Shown here: positions 28,140 to 36,509 of the stretch, in pieces | Numbering within the stretch: position 1 is the first letter of the stretch | Layout: the number at the start of each line of letters is the position of its first letter | Source: Ignavibacteriales bacterium | GTDB taxonomy: Bacteria > Bacteroidota > Ignavibacteria > Ignavibacteriales > Ignavibacteriaceae | Direction: 5' to 3' | Length of the DNA stretch: 64,000 nt | Assembly: GCA_016707585.1 (NCBI GenBank) | Contig: JADJHL010000008.1 | Span: forward strand, 310,001 to 374,000 | Notes under the pieces: model-generated | Seen by the model: only the letters and a program-made list of their open reading frames with translations | Told to the model about the DNA's origin: nothing | Database searches by the model: none | Translations under genes and position numbers: made by a program

Positions 28140-29278
28140 TGAAAAAGTTTTTAGCACTAATTCTTGTTTTAGTTTTTACAATCGGAATTAACGCACAGCA
28201 AAGTCCGGGTAAAGATCATTCAAAACTTAATCTAAGTTGTAAAACCTGTCACTCGTGCGATGTCCCGACAAAAAGTGATCCTTGTCTTGTTATTTGTCCT
28301 AGAGAAAAAATTACAACAGTATATCAAAAACCAGAACAAACTCCCGAGTTGATTACAATCAACCAACTTAGTGATAGATATGGACCAGTTTATTTTTCTC
28401 ACAAGATTCACGCTCAAATGTCTATTATGTCTGGCGGATGTGAAAATTGTCATCATCACAATACTTCAGGACCAATTTTAAAATGTAATAGCTGTCACGA
28501 AACTTCACGCAAAAGAGAAGATGTAAGCATACCTGATTTAAAAGGTGCTTACCATAGGCAATGTATGGATTGTCATCGTGAATGGAGTCATGAAACTGGT
28601 TGTAATTCCTGTCATACTTTAAAGAAAGATTTAAAGGATACTAAAAACGAAAGTTTGCAGAAAAAATATTCAGGTAAAGATCATCCAGTAATTATTGAGC
28701 CAACAAAATTAGTTTATGAAACTAAATCTGATAAAGGAAAGTTAGTTACATTTTATCATGATGATCACACAAAGAAATTTGGATTGAACTGTACATCTTG
28801 CCACAAACAGGAAAGCTGCACAAAGTGCCACGATGTAAACAATACTGATAAAAGTAAAAATCAAAAAGTTGTAACTAAAAAAACTTTTGAAGATCAGCAT
28901 AGCAATTGCATCAGTTGCCATAGTAAAACTGAAAATTGTAGTAAATGCCATGGTGAAAAAACACTTGAACCATTTGATCATGGAAAGAAAACAGGTTGGG
29001 CATTAAATAAACATCATATCAATTTGTCTTGTGCAAAATGTCATGGTTCAAAACTACCGTACAATAAATTAGATAATAAATGTTTAAGCTGTCATAAAGG
29101 TTGGAATGCCGAGAACTTTAAACACTCAATTACCGGTTTACAGCTTGATGAAATGCACTCAGAGTTAAGTTGTGAAGATTGTCATACTGATGGCAACTTC
29201 GGAATTAAACCTTCGTGCGATGGATGTCATGATGATTATAGTTTTCCAAAACAAAAACCAGGAAAGCTTGTTAAGTAA
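28139..29278 (+). CDS. Periplasmic 13-heme cytochrome c
   Basis: 379 residues with a signal peptide (MKKFLALILVLVFTIGINAQ). I count thirteen CxxCH heme c motifs: CKTCH, CENCH, CNSCH, CMDCH, CNSCH, CTSCH, CTKCH, CISCH, CSKCH, CAKCH, CLSCH, CEDCH, CDGCH. Many distal His residues could serve as second ligands. There is no C-terminal anchor. It should accept or deliver electrons for the HybA/HybB-like pair. It resembles in layout the Cbc-type Fe-S/NrfD/cytochrome complexes of Geobacter, an analogy and not a homology claim. Confidence 0.93.
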   Translation: MKKFLALILVLVFTIGINAQQSPGKDHSKLNLSCKTCHSCDVPTKSDPCLVICPREKITTVYQKPEQTPELITINQLSDRYGPVYFSHKIHAQMSIMSGGCENCHHHNTSGPILKCNSCHETSRKREDVSIPDLKGAYHRQCMDCHREWSHETGCNSCHTLKKDLKDTKNESLQKKYSGKDHPVIIEPTKLVYETKSDKGKLVTFYHDDHTKKFGLNCTSCHKQESCTKCHDVNNTDKSKNQKVVTKKTFEDQHSNCISCHSKTENCSKCHGEKTLEPFDHGKKTGWALNKHHINLSCAKCHGSKLPYNKLDNKCLSCHKGWNAENFKHSITGLQLDEMHSELSCEDCHTDGNFGIKPSCDGCHDDYSFPKQKPGKLVK

Positions 29279-29295
29279 ATTATTGTAAGATAATT

Positions 29296-31164
29296 ATGTT
29301 TAAAAAAATTGGATTTCGTTTAATATTTGTTGTAGCGATAACTTCACTAATCATCATTGGAGTCTCAGCATATTTTAGTGTACAATCGCAGAGTAAAGAA
29401 CTTATTTCTGAAGTTGAGCGTCATGCAAATCAACTTTCGGAAACAGTTGTAGCCAGTACGCGATTTGATATGACATTAAATCAAAGAGATCGAATTCAAC
29501 AAATTATAAAATCAATTGGTACACAAAAACACATTCGTGATGTAAGAATACTTAATAAAGTTGGTGAGATAATTTACTCTTCGGATTCATCCAACATTAA
29601 TAAAATGGTGGATAAAAATGCAGAAAGTTGTTTTGTCTGTCACGCAGCAGATCAACCTCTTGAACATCTTTCAATGACTGAAAGAACAAGAATATTTAAA
29701 GTTCACCCAGATTCAAATCGTGTACTTGGCATAATTACACCAATCTACAATGAAAAATCCTGCTGGCAAGCTGATTGTCATGCTCATGATGCAGATCAAA
29801 AAGTTCTTGGTGTTCTGGATGTATCAATATCATTATCAGAAGTTGATAAATCAATTTTAAACAGTGAATGGAAAATTTTATTCTTTGCAATATTTGCTAT
29901 AGTTGGCGTTGGATTGGTGATAGCATTTTTTATTCGTCGCTGGGTATCAAATCCTGTTCACGATTTATTACATGCAACGCAGCAAGTCAGCCAGGGAAAT
30001 TTAAATTATGCAATTAAAGAAATGAGTGATGACGAGATTGGGAAACTTGCATTCTCATTTAATAATATGACCAAGAAATTATCTGAAGCAAGATTGCAAT
30101 TATTTCAATCCGATAAAATGGCTTCTCTGGGAAGATTAGCGGCCGGAGTTGCACACGAAATAAATAATCCGCTTACAGGTGTTTTAACTTACAGTAGTTT
30201 TTTATTAAAGCGAACAAAAGATAATCCAGAGTTTCAGGAAGATCTAAAAGTAATTGTTAGAGAAACAATAAGAAGCAGAGAAATTGTAAAAAGTTTACTT
30301 GATTTTGCCCGTCAATCAGTTCCCAAAAAAATAGAAGCAGATATTAATGAAATAATAATCAAAGCTATTTCTGTTATTGATAATCAACTAAATATTAATA
30401 AAGTAAAAATTGAAAAGCAGATTGATAATAATCTCCCAAAGATTACTGTTGATTCAAATCAAATGGAACAAGTATTTATTAATTTATTTGTAAATGCTTG
30501 TGATGCTATTGGAAAAGTTGGCGGGACAATAACCGTATCAACACAAAAAATATCTTTAACACCTTTTGGAACGGCACAAATTAAAAAAGCAACTTGCAGA
30601 AAAAGACACAGTCTTATCGATAATGATTATAAGATTGATGGAATGCCGGCTTTAAAAGTTAAAGTTGTATCAGAAGGCAAAGAAGGAATAATTCATCTTG
30701 ATCCAGTTTATGGTAAGCATAGAAATAATTTTGATATCGGATTTACAATTGGCAAAAATGCAAAATATGTTTGTCCGGATTGTAACAACTCATTAATCCA
30801 AGAAAATAAAACCTGTCCTAAATGTGGAGCACCAATTCTAGCTTTTGAAATCAGTGGTGAAGGTATTTACGAAGTGTGTTCATCTGAAAACAGCAATTGG
30901 GAAAGATGGGAATCTGTTGATTCTGCTGGACTCCGGGAATTTATTGAAATAAAAGTAAAAGACACTGGTAGTGGAATAAATAATGAAGATTTACCAAAAA
31001 TTTTCGATCCATTCTTTTCAACAAAAGGACAAAAAGGAAATGGACTTGGCCTTGCAGTGATTTGGGGAATTATTGATAACCATAACGGAACAATAACAGT
31101 AAATAGTGATTTAGGTAAAGGAACAACTTTTACAATTCGTATTCCGTTTATTCAACAAAGATGA
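29296..31164 (+). CDS. Membrane sensor histidine kinase with heme c motifs in the sensor and a zinc ribbon inserted in the ATPase domain
   Basis: 622 residues. TM1 about 8-26, a periplasmic domain 30-192, TM2 about 194-213, HAMP 214-265, HisKA with phosphoacceptor His287 (AHEINNPL), N-box 395-404, G1 DTGSG (556-560), F-box FDPFFS, G2 GNGLGLAV. The periplasmic part holds CFVCH (112-116) and CWQADCH (156-162), a CX2CH and a CX4CH, which could bind two hemes and sense redox state. Between N- and G1-boxes lies about 130 extra residues with a zinc ribbon (C493, C496, C507, C510). It follows the 13-heme cytochrome by 17 nt. Confidence 0.9.
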   Translation: MFKKIGFRLIFVVAITSLIIIGVSAYFSVQSQSKELISEVERHANQLSETVVASTRFDMTLNQRDRIQQIIKSIGTQKHIRDVRILNKVGEIIYSSDSSNINKMVDKNAESCFVCHAADQPLEHLSMTERTRIFKVHPDSNRVLGIITPIYNEKSCWQADCHAHDADQKVLGVLDVSISLSEVDKSILNSEWKILFFAIFAIVGVGLVIAFFIRRWVSNPVHDLLHATQQVSQGNLNYAIKEMSDDEIGKLAFSFNNMTKKLSEARLQLFQSDKMASLGRLAAGVAHEINNPLTGVLTYSSFLLKRTKDNPEFQEDLKVIVRETIRSREIVKSLLDFARQSVPKKIEADINEIIIKAISVIDNQLNINKVKIEKQIDNNLPKITVDSNQMEQVFINLFVNACDAIGKVGGTITVSTQKISLTPFGTAQIKKATCRKRHSLIDNDYKIDGMPALKVKVVSEGKEGIIHLDPVYGKHRNNFDIGFTIGKNAKYVCPDCNNSLIQENKTCPKCGAPILAFEISGEGIYEVCSSENSNWERWESVDSAGLREFIEIKVKDTGSGINNEDLPKIFDPFFSTKGQKGNGLGLAVIWGIIDNHNGTITVNSDLGKGTTFTIRIPFIQQR

Positions 31165-31173
31165 TTCAATTAA

Positions 31174-31980
31174 ATGAAAAAACACACTGATATATTAGTT
31201 ATTGATGATGAACAGGTAATTGTTGATGCTGTGGTAAAAATCTGTGCTCTTGATAATTATACTGTTGATGTTGCACTTAACACAAAAACAGGTTTAGAAA
31301 AAATAGCGAACAACCATTATCCGATAATAATATCAGATATTATGATGCCGGATGGAGATGGATTTGAAATTCTTGAAGCTGTTAAATCAAAAAAAGAAGA
31401 TAGCGCAGTTATAATGGCAACAGGTTTTTCAACAGTTGAAAATGCAGTTAACTCGCTTTATAAAGGCGCAGTAAGTTTTATCCCAAAACCATTTACAGTT
31501 GATGAATTATTAAGCACTGTATATCGTGTTAATAATTTTCAAAAGATAGTTGAAAAACAGAAAGTATTAATTCAACAGCAAAAAAATGATGAAATACTTT
31601 TTGTTGCATGCCCAACAAAATATTTAAGACTTGGCTACTCAACGTGGATGTTTCAGGAACGTGAAGGAACAGTTTTAGTTGGAATGTGTGATATTTATAT
31701 GAAGACTATTGATTCAATCCAGCAAATTGAATTGTTAAATCATGAAGAAGAAATAGCACAGGGTATTGCATGTGCTTCATTCATTTGTGCAAATGATAGA
31801 AACCACAGAATACTTGCCCCATTGTCTGGAAGAATTGTTGAAGTGAATGAAACAATAAAAAATGATCCTAACTTAATTGAAAAGGATCCATACTTTGATG
31901 GTTGGATTTATAGAATTATCCCAGCCAACTATGATTATGAAATTAAATACTTAATTCCTTGCAGCTCTGATAGACTGTAA
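31174..31980 (+). CDS. Response regulator with a degenerate GcvH-like C-terminal domain
   Basis: 268 residues. The receiver domain (1-120) has D11/D12, phosphoacceptor D55, T83 and K105. There is no DNA-binding domain. The C-terminal part (about 150-250) follows the lipoyl-carrier H-protein fold, with ILAPLSGRIVEVNETI and DPNLIEKDPYFDGWIYRI closely matching GcvH. In an ungapped alignment the lipoylated Lys position is Asp208, so it is probably not lipoylated. Presumably the output of the kinase immediately upstream; the output mechanism is unknown. Confidence 0.85.
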   Translation: MKKHTDILVIDDEQVIVDAVVKICALDNYTVDVALNTKTGLEKIANNHYPIIISDIMMPDGDGFEILEAVKSKKEDSAVIMATGFSTVENAVNSLYKGAVSFIPKPFTVDELLSTVYRVNNFQKIVEKQKVLIQQQKNDEILFVACPTKYLRLGYSTWMFQEREGTVLVGMCDIYMKTIDSIQQIELLNHEEEIAQGIACASFICANDRNHRILAPLSGRIVEVNETIKNDPNLIEKDPYFDGWIYRIIPANYDYEIKYLIPCSSDRL

Positions 31981-32030
31981 GAAAGTACGCTAAAAAATAG
32001 AAGATTATATTATTCTTCAGGAGATAAATT

Positions 32031-33191
32031 ATGCCACTTTTCATATTAGCAGTTGTCATTTTCATCATTGCGGATATTGTTATCCGAATGGTTGGAAAAA
32101 GAATGACAGAACAAAAACAAAAGAAGGACCGAGAAATTGTTCTTACAGAAAGTCTTAAACTCGATTTTACAAATGAGGCTAAAACATTAAAACGAGCAGA
32201 AGTTGAAAATCCTAAAGCAAGAATTCTTTGTGTTGATGATGAAGAAGTAATTCTTGGCAGCTTTAGGAAAATTCTTGTACTTGATGGATATTCCGTTGAT
32301 ACTGTTGAAACAGGACAGGAAGCTCTTGGCTTGATCCAAAAACATCATTACGATTTTCTGTTTACAGATTTAAAAATGCCAATGATGGATGGTGTTGAAG
32401 TGTGTAAATCTGTAAAACATTTAAGACCAGATATTGATGTTATTATAATTACTGGTTATGCTTCAGTTGAAACTGCTGTTGAAACAATGAAATATGGTGC
32501 TTTGGATTATGTTCAAAAACCTTTTACCGAAGATGAACTTATTGCTTTTGTGCAGAAATCTTTAATTAAACGTCAGGATAAAATCCAGAAACAATTAAAA
32601 CCAAAAGTACACATTACACATATGCCAGCTTCAGATGATTTTACAAAAAATGAATTTTCAATTCCTGGTGGAGTTTTTATTTCAAAAAATCATACCTGGG
32701 TAAGTATGAATCAAGAAGGAATTGCAAAAGTTGGCATTGATGATTTTGCTAAAAAACTTGTTGGAAAAATATCTTCAGTTGAACTTCCGAATCTTGGAAT
32801 GAATGTAAAAGCTGGACAGCCTTTATTTACTGTTAAACAGGGTAACAGAACAATTACTTTTAATTCTCCTGTAACAGGAAAAGTTTCTCAGGTTAACACA
32901 TTGCTTAAAGATAATATTGATGCACTTGATGTAACACCTTACGAACGAAATTGGGTTTGTGCTTTAGATGCTGAAAATTTAGATAATGAAATTAAAGAAA
33001 TGCATATCGGAAAATCTGCTGTAGCATTTTTCCAGGAGGATATTGAAAAATTTAAAACTTTATTTATGGATTTACTAAAATCAGAAAAGAAATCTGATGA
33101 ATATCTTGAAGAAGGATTATTTGTCGGTCAGTTAGAAAAACTTTCTGATGTAAATTGGAATAAAGTTATTGCAGAGTTTTTTGTAAGATAG
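32031..33191 (+). CDS. Membrane-anchored response regulator with a degenerate GcvH-like domain
   Basis: 386 residues. N-terminal membrane helix (about 2-20), a charged linker, receiver domain about 62-180 (D69/D70, phosphoacceptor D113, T141, K163), then a GcvH-like domain about 213-312 with NHTWVSMNQEGIAKVGIDDFAKKLVGKISSVELP and FNSPVTGKVSQVN. The lipoyl Lys position aligns with Asn272. A helical tail of about 70 residues follows. Tethering a response regulator to the membrane suggests it acts directly on the membrane redox complex rather than on DNA. Confidence 0.85.
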   Translation: MPLFILAVVIFIIADIVIRMVGKRMTEQKQKKDREIVLTESLKLDFTNEAKTLKRAEVENPKARILCVDDEEVILGSFRKILVLDGYSVDTVETGQEALGLIQKHHYDFLFTDLKMPMMDGVEVCKSVKHLRPDIDVIIITGYASVETAVETMKYGALDYVQKPFTEDELIAFVQKSLIKRQDKIQKQLKPKVHITHMPASDDFTKNEFSIPGGVFISKNHTWVSMNQEGIAKVGIDDFAKKLVGKISSVELPNLGMNVKAGQPLFTVKQGNRTITFNSPVTGKVSQVNTLLKDNIDALDVTPYERNWVCALDAENLDNEIKEMHIGKSAVAFFQEDIEKFKTLFMDLLKSEKKSDEYLEEGLFVGQLEKLSDVNWNKVIAEFFVR

Positions 33192-33198
33192 TTTTTAA

Positions 33199-33246
33199 CC
33201 CTCTCTAAATCTCTCCCTTTCAAAAAAGGGAGAGACTTTAAGAGTC
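33199..33246. repeat. Dispersed hairpin element of the ccctctct/ggagag type
   Basis: ctctcccttt (33211-33220) pairs with aaagggagag (33225-33234) across a 4-nt loop, inside flanks rich in ccctctc. It sits between the convergent redox operon and PCuAC gene and could act as a terminator. A sequence of similar type occurs at 41497-41517. Confidence 0.55.
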
Positions 33247-33252
33247 TAAATT

Positions 33253-33690
33253 TTAGTGTTTATGTTCCATCGATTGTTTCTTCATCATTTCTTTTGCCTC
33301 AGCTTTAATCAAAATCTTTCCAGCTTTTTTAAAATGTAAAGTAACATTTCCAACAAAACCCTTTTTAATATCCTGCTTTAACTTCATCAACATTACGTGA
33401 TGTGCCCCTGGTTTTAATTCAAAAGTTGATTTGGCAAGAATAACAATTTGTCCAACTTCACGCATGCCCATCATATCATCCCCAGCATCATAAGTTTCGT
33501 GAATTTGAACCATTCCGGCTGGCTCAAACTCAACTTTGTAAAGTGTATCAGCTTTATCAGAATTATTTTCAATTTTAAAAAATAATCCTGTTGCTTGTCC
33601 CTGTGCACCAACTCTCATCCAGGGATCAACGATTTTTAATTTGTCTGACGGATTTGAGAATATTAATAACAATGCTAATAGTATGTTCAT
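33253..33690 (-). CDS. PCu(A)C-type periplasmic copper chaperone
   Basis: 145 residues with an N-terminal hydrophobic signal. The copper-binding pattern is visible: His64, Met76, then 21 residues to His98 and Met100 (MX21HXM), with a His/Met-rich tail (MMKKQSMEHKH). These proteins bind Cu(I) in the periplasm and help load the CuA/CuB sites of heme-copper oxidases together with SCO proteins. A SCO gene lies just upstream on the same strand, supporting this role. Confidence 0.92.
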   Translation of the reverse strand: MNILLALLLIFSNPSDKLKIVDPWMRVGAQGQATGLFFKIENNSDKADTLYKVEFEPAGMVQIHETYDAGDDMMGMREVGQIVILAKSTFELKPGAHHVMLMKLKQDIKKGFVGNVTLHFKKAGKILIKAEAKEMMKKQSMEHKH

Positions 33691-33739
33691 TTATTTCTCC
33701 TTTATCTTTTATATTAATAATTTAATGTCTAAAAAAGTT

Positions 33740-33763
33740 GCCACAAAAACACGAAGACACAAA
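33740..33763. repeat. Short 'gccacaaa-acacgaagacacaaa' type intergenic repeat
   Basis: The run of CACAAA/CACGAAGACACAAA units between the PCuAC and SCO genes is of a kind scattered in many environmental Bacteroidota-group genomes. Only one copy is visible here, so the assignment rests on resemblance. Confidence 0.35.
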
Positions 33764-33775
33764 ATTTCACAGAAT

Positions 33776-34381
33776 TTATTTTCCTAAATATTTTATGTCT
33801 TCAAGTATCACATCAATATTGGCTGTACTGCCCTTGTAGTTGCTTCTAAGCTTGCCTTCCTGATCAATCAAAGAAATCCTATCTGTGTGAATTACATTAT
33901 AGCTAAGTTCACCATTTTCATCATAAGATGAATCAGCAGGAATAGCCTTGATGCCAAACTTTAGCATTACTTCTGTTGTGTTTTGTTCATCACCAGAAAG
34001 TAAAGTCCAGCTTTTAAAACTTAGATCTCTGATCTCAGCAAACTTTTTTAATACTGCTGGACTATCTCTATTTGGATCAAAGGAAATAACTACAAACTTA
34101 ACTTTGTCTTTTAAATCGTCGGTTAATTTTTCTTCAACCAAAAACATATTGTGTGTGGTCATTGGACAAATATCAGGGCAATGCGTATAAACCATAGCCA
34201 GAACAGTAATTTTATCTTTAATGATTTTTGGAAACTGAACTTTAACACTATCTTGATTTAAAAAAGTATTTTGTGTTCTAGTTAAATCCTGATCAAGAGG
34301 AAAATGTTCATAACATCCAGTTAAAAAATTAACAGAAAGTAAAATAAATAATCCGAAAAGTATTTTTAATTGATTTTTCAT
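33776..34381 (-). CDS. SCO1/SenC-family copper-binding lipoprotein
   Basis: 201 residues from ATG 34381, preferred over 34414 because it starts a clean lipoprotein signal (FLTGC, Cys23). The copper site CPDIC (C68, C72) lies in VYTHCPDICPMTTHNM, with the distal His165 in NVIHTDRISLID. Thioredoxin fold. SCO proteins deliver copper to, or reduce, the CuA site of cytochrome oxidase, which implies the organism has an aerobic heme-copper oxidase elsewhere. Neither candidate start has an obvious SD. Confidence 0.92.
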   Translation of the reverse strand: MKNQLKILFGLFILLSVNFLTGCYEHFPLDQDLTRTQNTFLNQDSVKVQFPKIIKDKITVLAMVYTHCPDICPMTTHNMFLVEEKLTDDLKDKVKFVVISFDPNRDSPAVLKKFAEIRDLSFKSWTLLSGDEQNTTEVMLKFGIKAIPADSSYDENGELSYNVIHTDRISLIDQEGKLRSNYKGSTANIDVILEDIKYLGK

Positions 34382-34554
34382 TTTAGTAATAATTTTATGA
34401 TTTGTATGATTCAACTTATAAAAATTAGTTTCCGATTAAAAGAATATTTTTAATTCAAGTATTAGTGTTAATTCGTGTAATTAGTAGCTAATTTTTTGCG
34501 ACTAATTATTACTAATTTTACACTAATTATTTAGCAAAACTTTTAGGATTTGAT

Positions 34555-35991
34555 ATGAACGATATGCCAAAAGATGAATTTGAAAAAAACGGATATATGC
34601 TTGTTGATTGGATTTCAAAATATCTAAATGAAATTGAAAAATATCCACCGCTTTCTCAAGTAAATCCAGGAGACATTTTAAAAAGAATTCCACAAACTCC
34701 ACCAACAAATGGTGAAGATATAGAAAATGTTTTAGCCGATGTTGAAAATATTCTTATGGATGGAATTACACATTGGAATCATCCCGGTTTTATGGCTTAC
34801 TTCAACTCAACTTCAAGCGGACCAGGAATTTTAGCTGAACTTTTAACAGCCGCATTGGGCGCAAATGGAATGTTGTGGAAAACTTCTCCTGCTTTTACCG
34901 AACTTGAAAAATCAATGATGAATTGGTTTAGACAAATGGTTGGTTTACCAGAAAATTATTGGGGAATTATTTATGATACAGCATCCACAAGTTCTATGCA
35001 TGCAATTGCTGCAGCACGTGAACAGCTCGATCTTGGAATCAGAGAAAAAGGAATGACAGGAAGAAATGATTTACCGAAATTGATTTTGTATTGTTCCGAG
35101 CACGCACACAATTCAATTGATAAAGGTGCACTCACTTTAGGAATTGGTTTAGATGGAATAAGAAAAATTTCTGTTAATGATAAATTTGAAATGATTCCAA
35201 CTGATCTTGAAAATAAAATTAAAGAAGATATTTCTCAAGGTTACAAGCCATTTTGTATTGTTGCAACAGTTGGTACAACATCAACAACAAGTGTTGATCC
35301 GGTTGATGCGATTGCAGACATAGCTGAGAAATATAATTTATGGCTTCATATTGATTCTGCTTATGCTGGTGTAACTGCTATGATTCCTGAAATGAAATGG
35401 ATTACAAAAGGCTGGGATCGTGCTGATTCTTTAGTAATCAATCCACACAAATGGATGTTTACTCCAATGGATTTAAGTGTTTTCTTTACCCGTAAACCTG
35501 ATATTTTAAAAAGAGCATTTAGTTTATCTGCAGAATATCTAAAAACAAATCAGGATAGTGAAGTAGATAACTTAATGGATTATGGAATTCAACTCGGCAG
35601 AAGATTTCGTTCATTAAAACTTTGGTTTATTATTAGATATTTTGGTGTTGATGGATTAGCTGAAAGAATAAAAAATCATATCAATCTTGCAAAAGAATTT
35701 GCTGGTTGGATAGAACAAGAAAATGATTTTGAAATTATGGCGCCAACACCTTTTTCTACAGTTTGTTTTAGATATAATCCTGGAAATAAAAATGAAGATG
35801 ATTTGAATAAATTGAATGAAAAACTTTTGGAAAAAATTAATGAATCAGGAAAAATCTTCTTATCTCATACAAAATTAAATGGAAAATTTACAATCAGGTT
35901 AACAATTGGAAGCATCAGGCACGAAAGAAGACATATTGAGGAAGCCTGGAAAATAATAAAAACAACAATAAATAGTTCATCAGATTGTTAG
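34555..35991 (+). CDS. Group II PLP-dependent amino acid decarboxylase (aromatic-L-amino-acid type)
   Basis: 478 residues. Matches the group II decarboxylases: HPGFMAYFNSTSSGPGILAELL, the PLP-stacking region TASTSSMHAIAAAR, IDSAYAG with the pyridine-ring Asp, and the Schiff-base Lys in VINPHKWMFTPMD. The LWKTSPAFTELE segment resembles aromatic amino acid decarboxylases, but substrates in this family vary (Tyr, Trp, Phe, DOPA, Asp-like). It is a single gene on this strand with AT-rich repeats upstream. Confidence 0.88.
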   Translation: MNDMPKDEFEKNGYMLVDWISKYLNEIEKYPPLSQVNPGDILKRIPQTPPTNGEDIENVLADVENILMDGITHWNHPGFMAYFNSTSSGPGILAELLTAALGANGMLWKTSPAFTELEKSMMNWFRQMVGLPENYWGIIYDTASTSSMHAIAAAREQLDLGIREKGMTGRNDLPKLILYCSEHAHNSIDKGALTLGIGLDGIRKISVNDKFEMIPTDLENKIKEDISQGYKPFCIVATVGTTSTTSVDPVDAIADIAEKYNLWLHIDSAYAGVTAMIPEMKWITKGWDRADSLVINPHKWMFTPMDLSVFFTRKPDILKRAFSLSAEYLKTNQDSEVDNLMDYGIQLGRRFRSLKLWFIIRYFGVDGLAERIKNHINLAKEFAGWIEQENDFEIMAPTPFSTVCFRYNPGNKNEDDLNKLNEKLLEKINESGKIFLSHTKLNGKFTIRLTIGSIRHERRHIEEAWKIIKTTINSSSDC

Positions 35992-36021
35992 AAAATTTTT
36001 AATTTATTTTTAGAGGAAAAA

Positions 36022-36450
36022 ATGGCAACTAAAACAGCGTTCGTAAAGCAATTACGTGGAATTACTTTTGTTGGTAAAACTGATACTAATCATTGGATTA
36101 CAATGGATGGACCTGAAAATTTTTATGGAAGCAATTCAGGTATTCGTCCTAAAGAATTGATCCTTCTTTCACTTGCCGGTTGTACTGGCAGTGATGTAGT
36201 TGCAATCTTACAGAAAAAGAGAATTAAGTTAGATAATCTTGAAATCAATATTACAGCAGAGCAGCAAGAAACACATCCGCAGGTTTATACTAAAATTCAT
36301 ATTGAGTTTTTATTTTATGGTAAAGGTATTGTAGATAAAGATGTAGAACGCGCAATTGAATTATCACAAACTACATATTGCAGTGTAACGGCAATGCTCC
36401 AAAAATCAGTTGAGATAACACATTCTTTTAAAATTATCGCAGCAGAATAA
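36022..36450 (+). CDS. OsmC-family protein
   Basis: 142 residues with the OsmC fold: GIRPKELILLSLAGCTGSDVVAIL contains the first catalytic Cys, and AIELSQTTYCSVTAML the second. OsmC/Ohr proteins are thiol peroxidases that detoxify organic hydroperoxides. This one looks like the YhfA/OsmC branch rather than Ohr. An AGAGG SD precedes the ATG. Confidence 0.9.
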   Translation: MATKTAFVKQLRGITFVGKTDTNHWITMDGPENFYGSNSGIRPKELILLSLAGCTGSDVVAILQKKRIKLDNLEINITAEQQETHPQVYTKIHIEFLFYGKGIVDKDVERAIELSQTTYCSVTAMLQKSVEITHSFKIIAAE

Positions 36451-36464
36451 TTATAGTAAGAGGA

Positions 36465-36500
36465 TTTGGAGTAATGAAAATGAAATTTCATTACTCCAAA
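36465..36500. terminator. Long hairpin between osmC-like and VOC genes
   Basis: tttggagtaatgaaa (36465-36479) pairs perfectly with tttcattactccaaa (36486-36500) over a 6-nt loop: a 15-bp stem between convergent genes. The following T-run is poor, so termination could be weak or rho-assisted. Confidence 0.65.
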
Positions 36501-36509
36501 ATTTATGGT

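Noticed and set aside
31174..33191. Glycine cleavage H proteins
   Set aside because: The GcvH-like domains are fused to receiver domains, lack the lipoyl lysine, and no gcvT or gcvP genes are adjacent.
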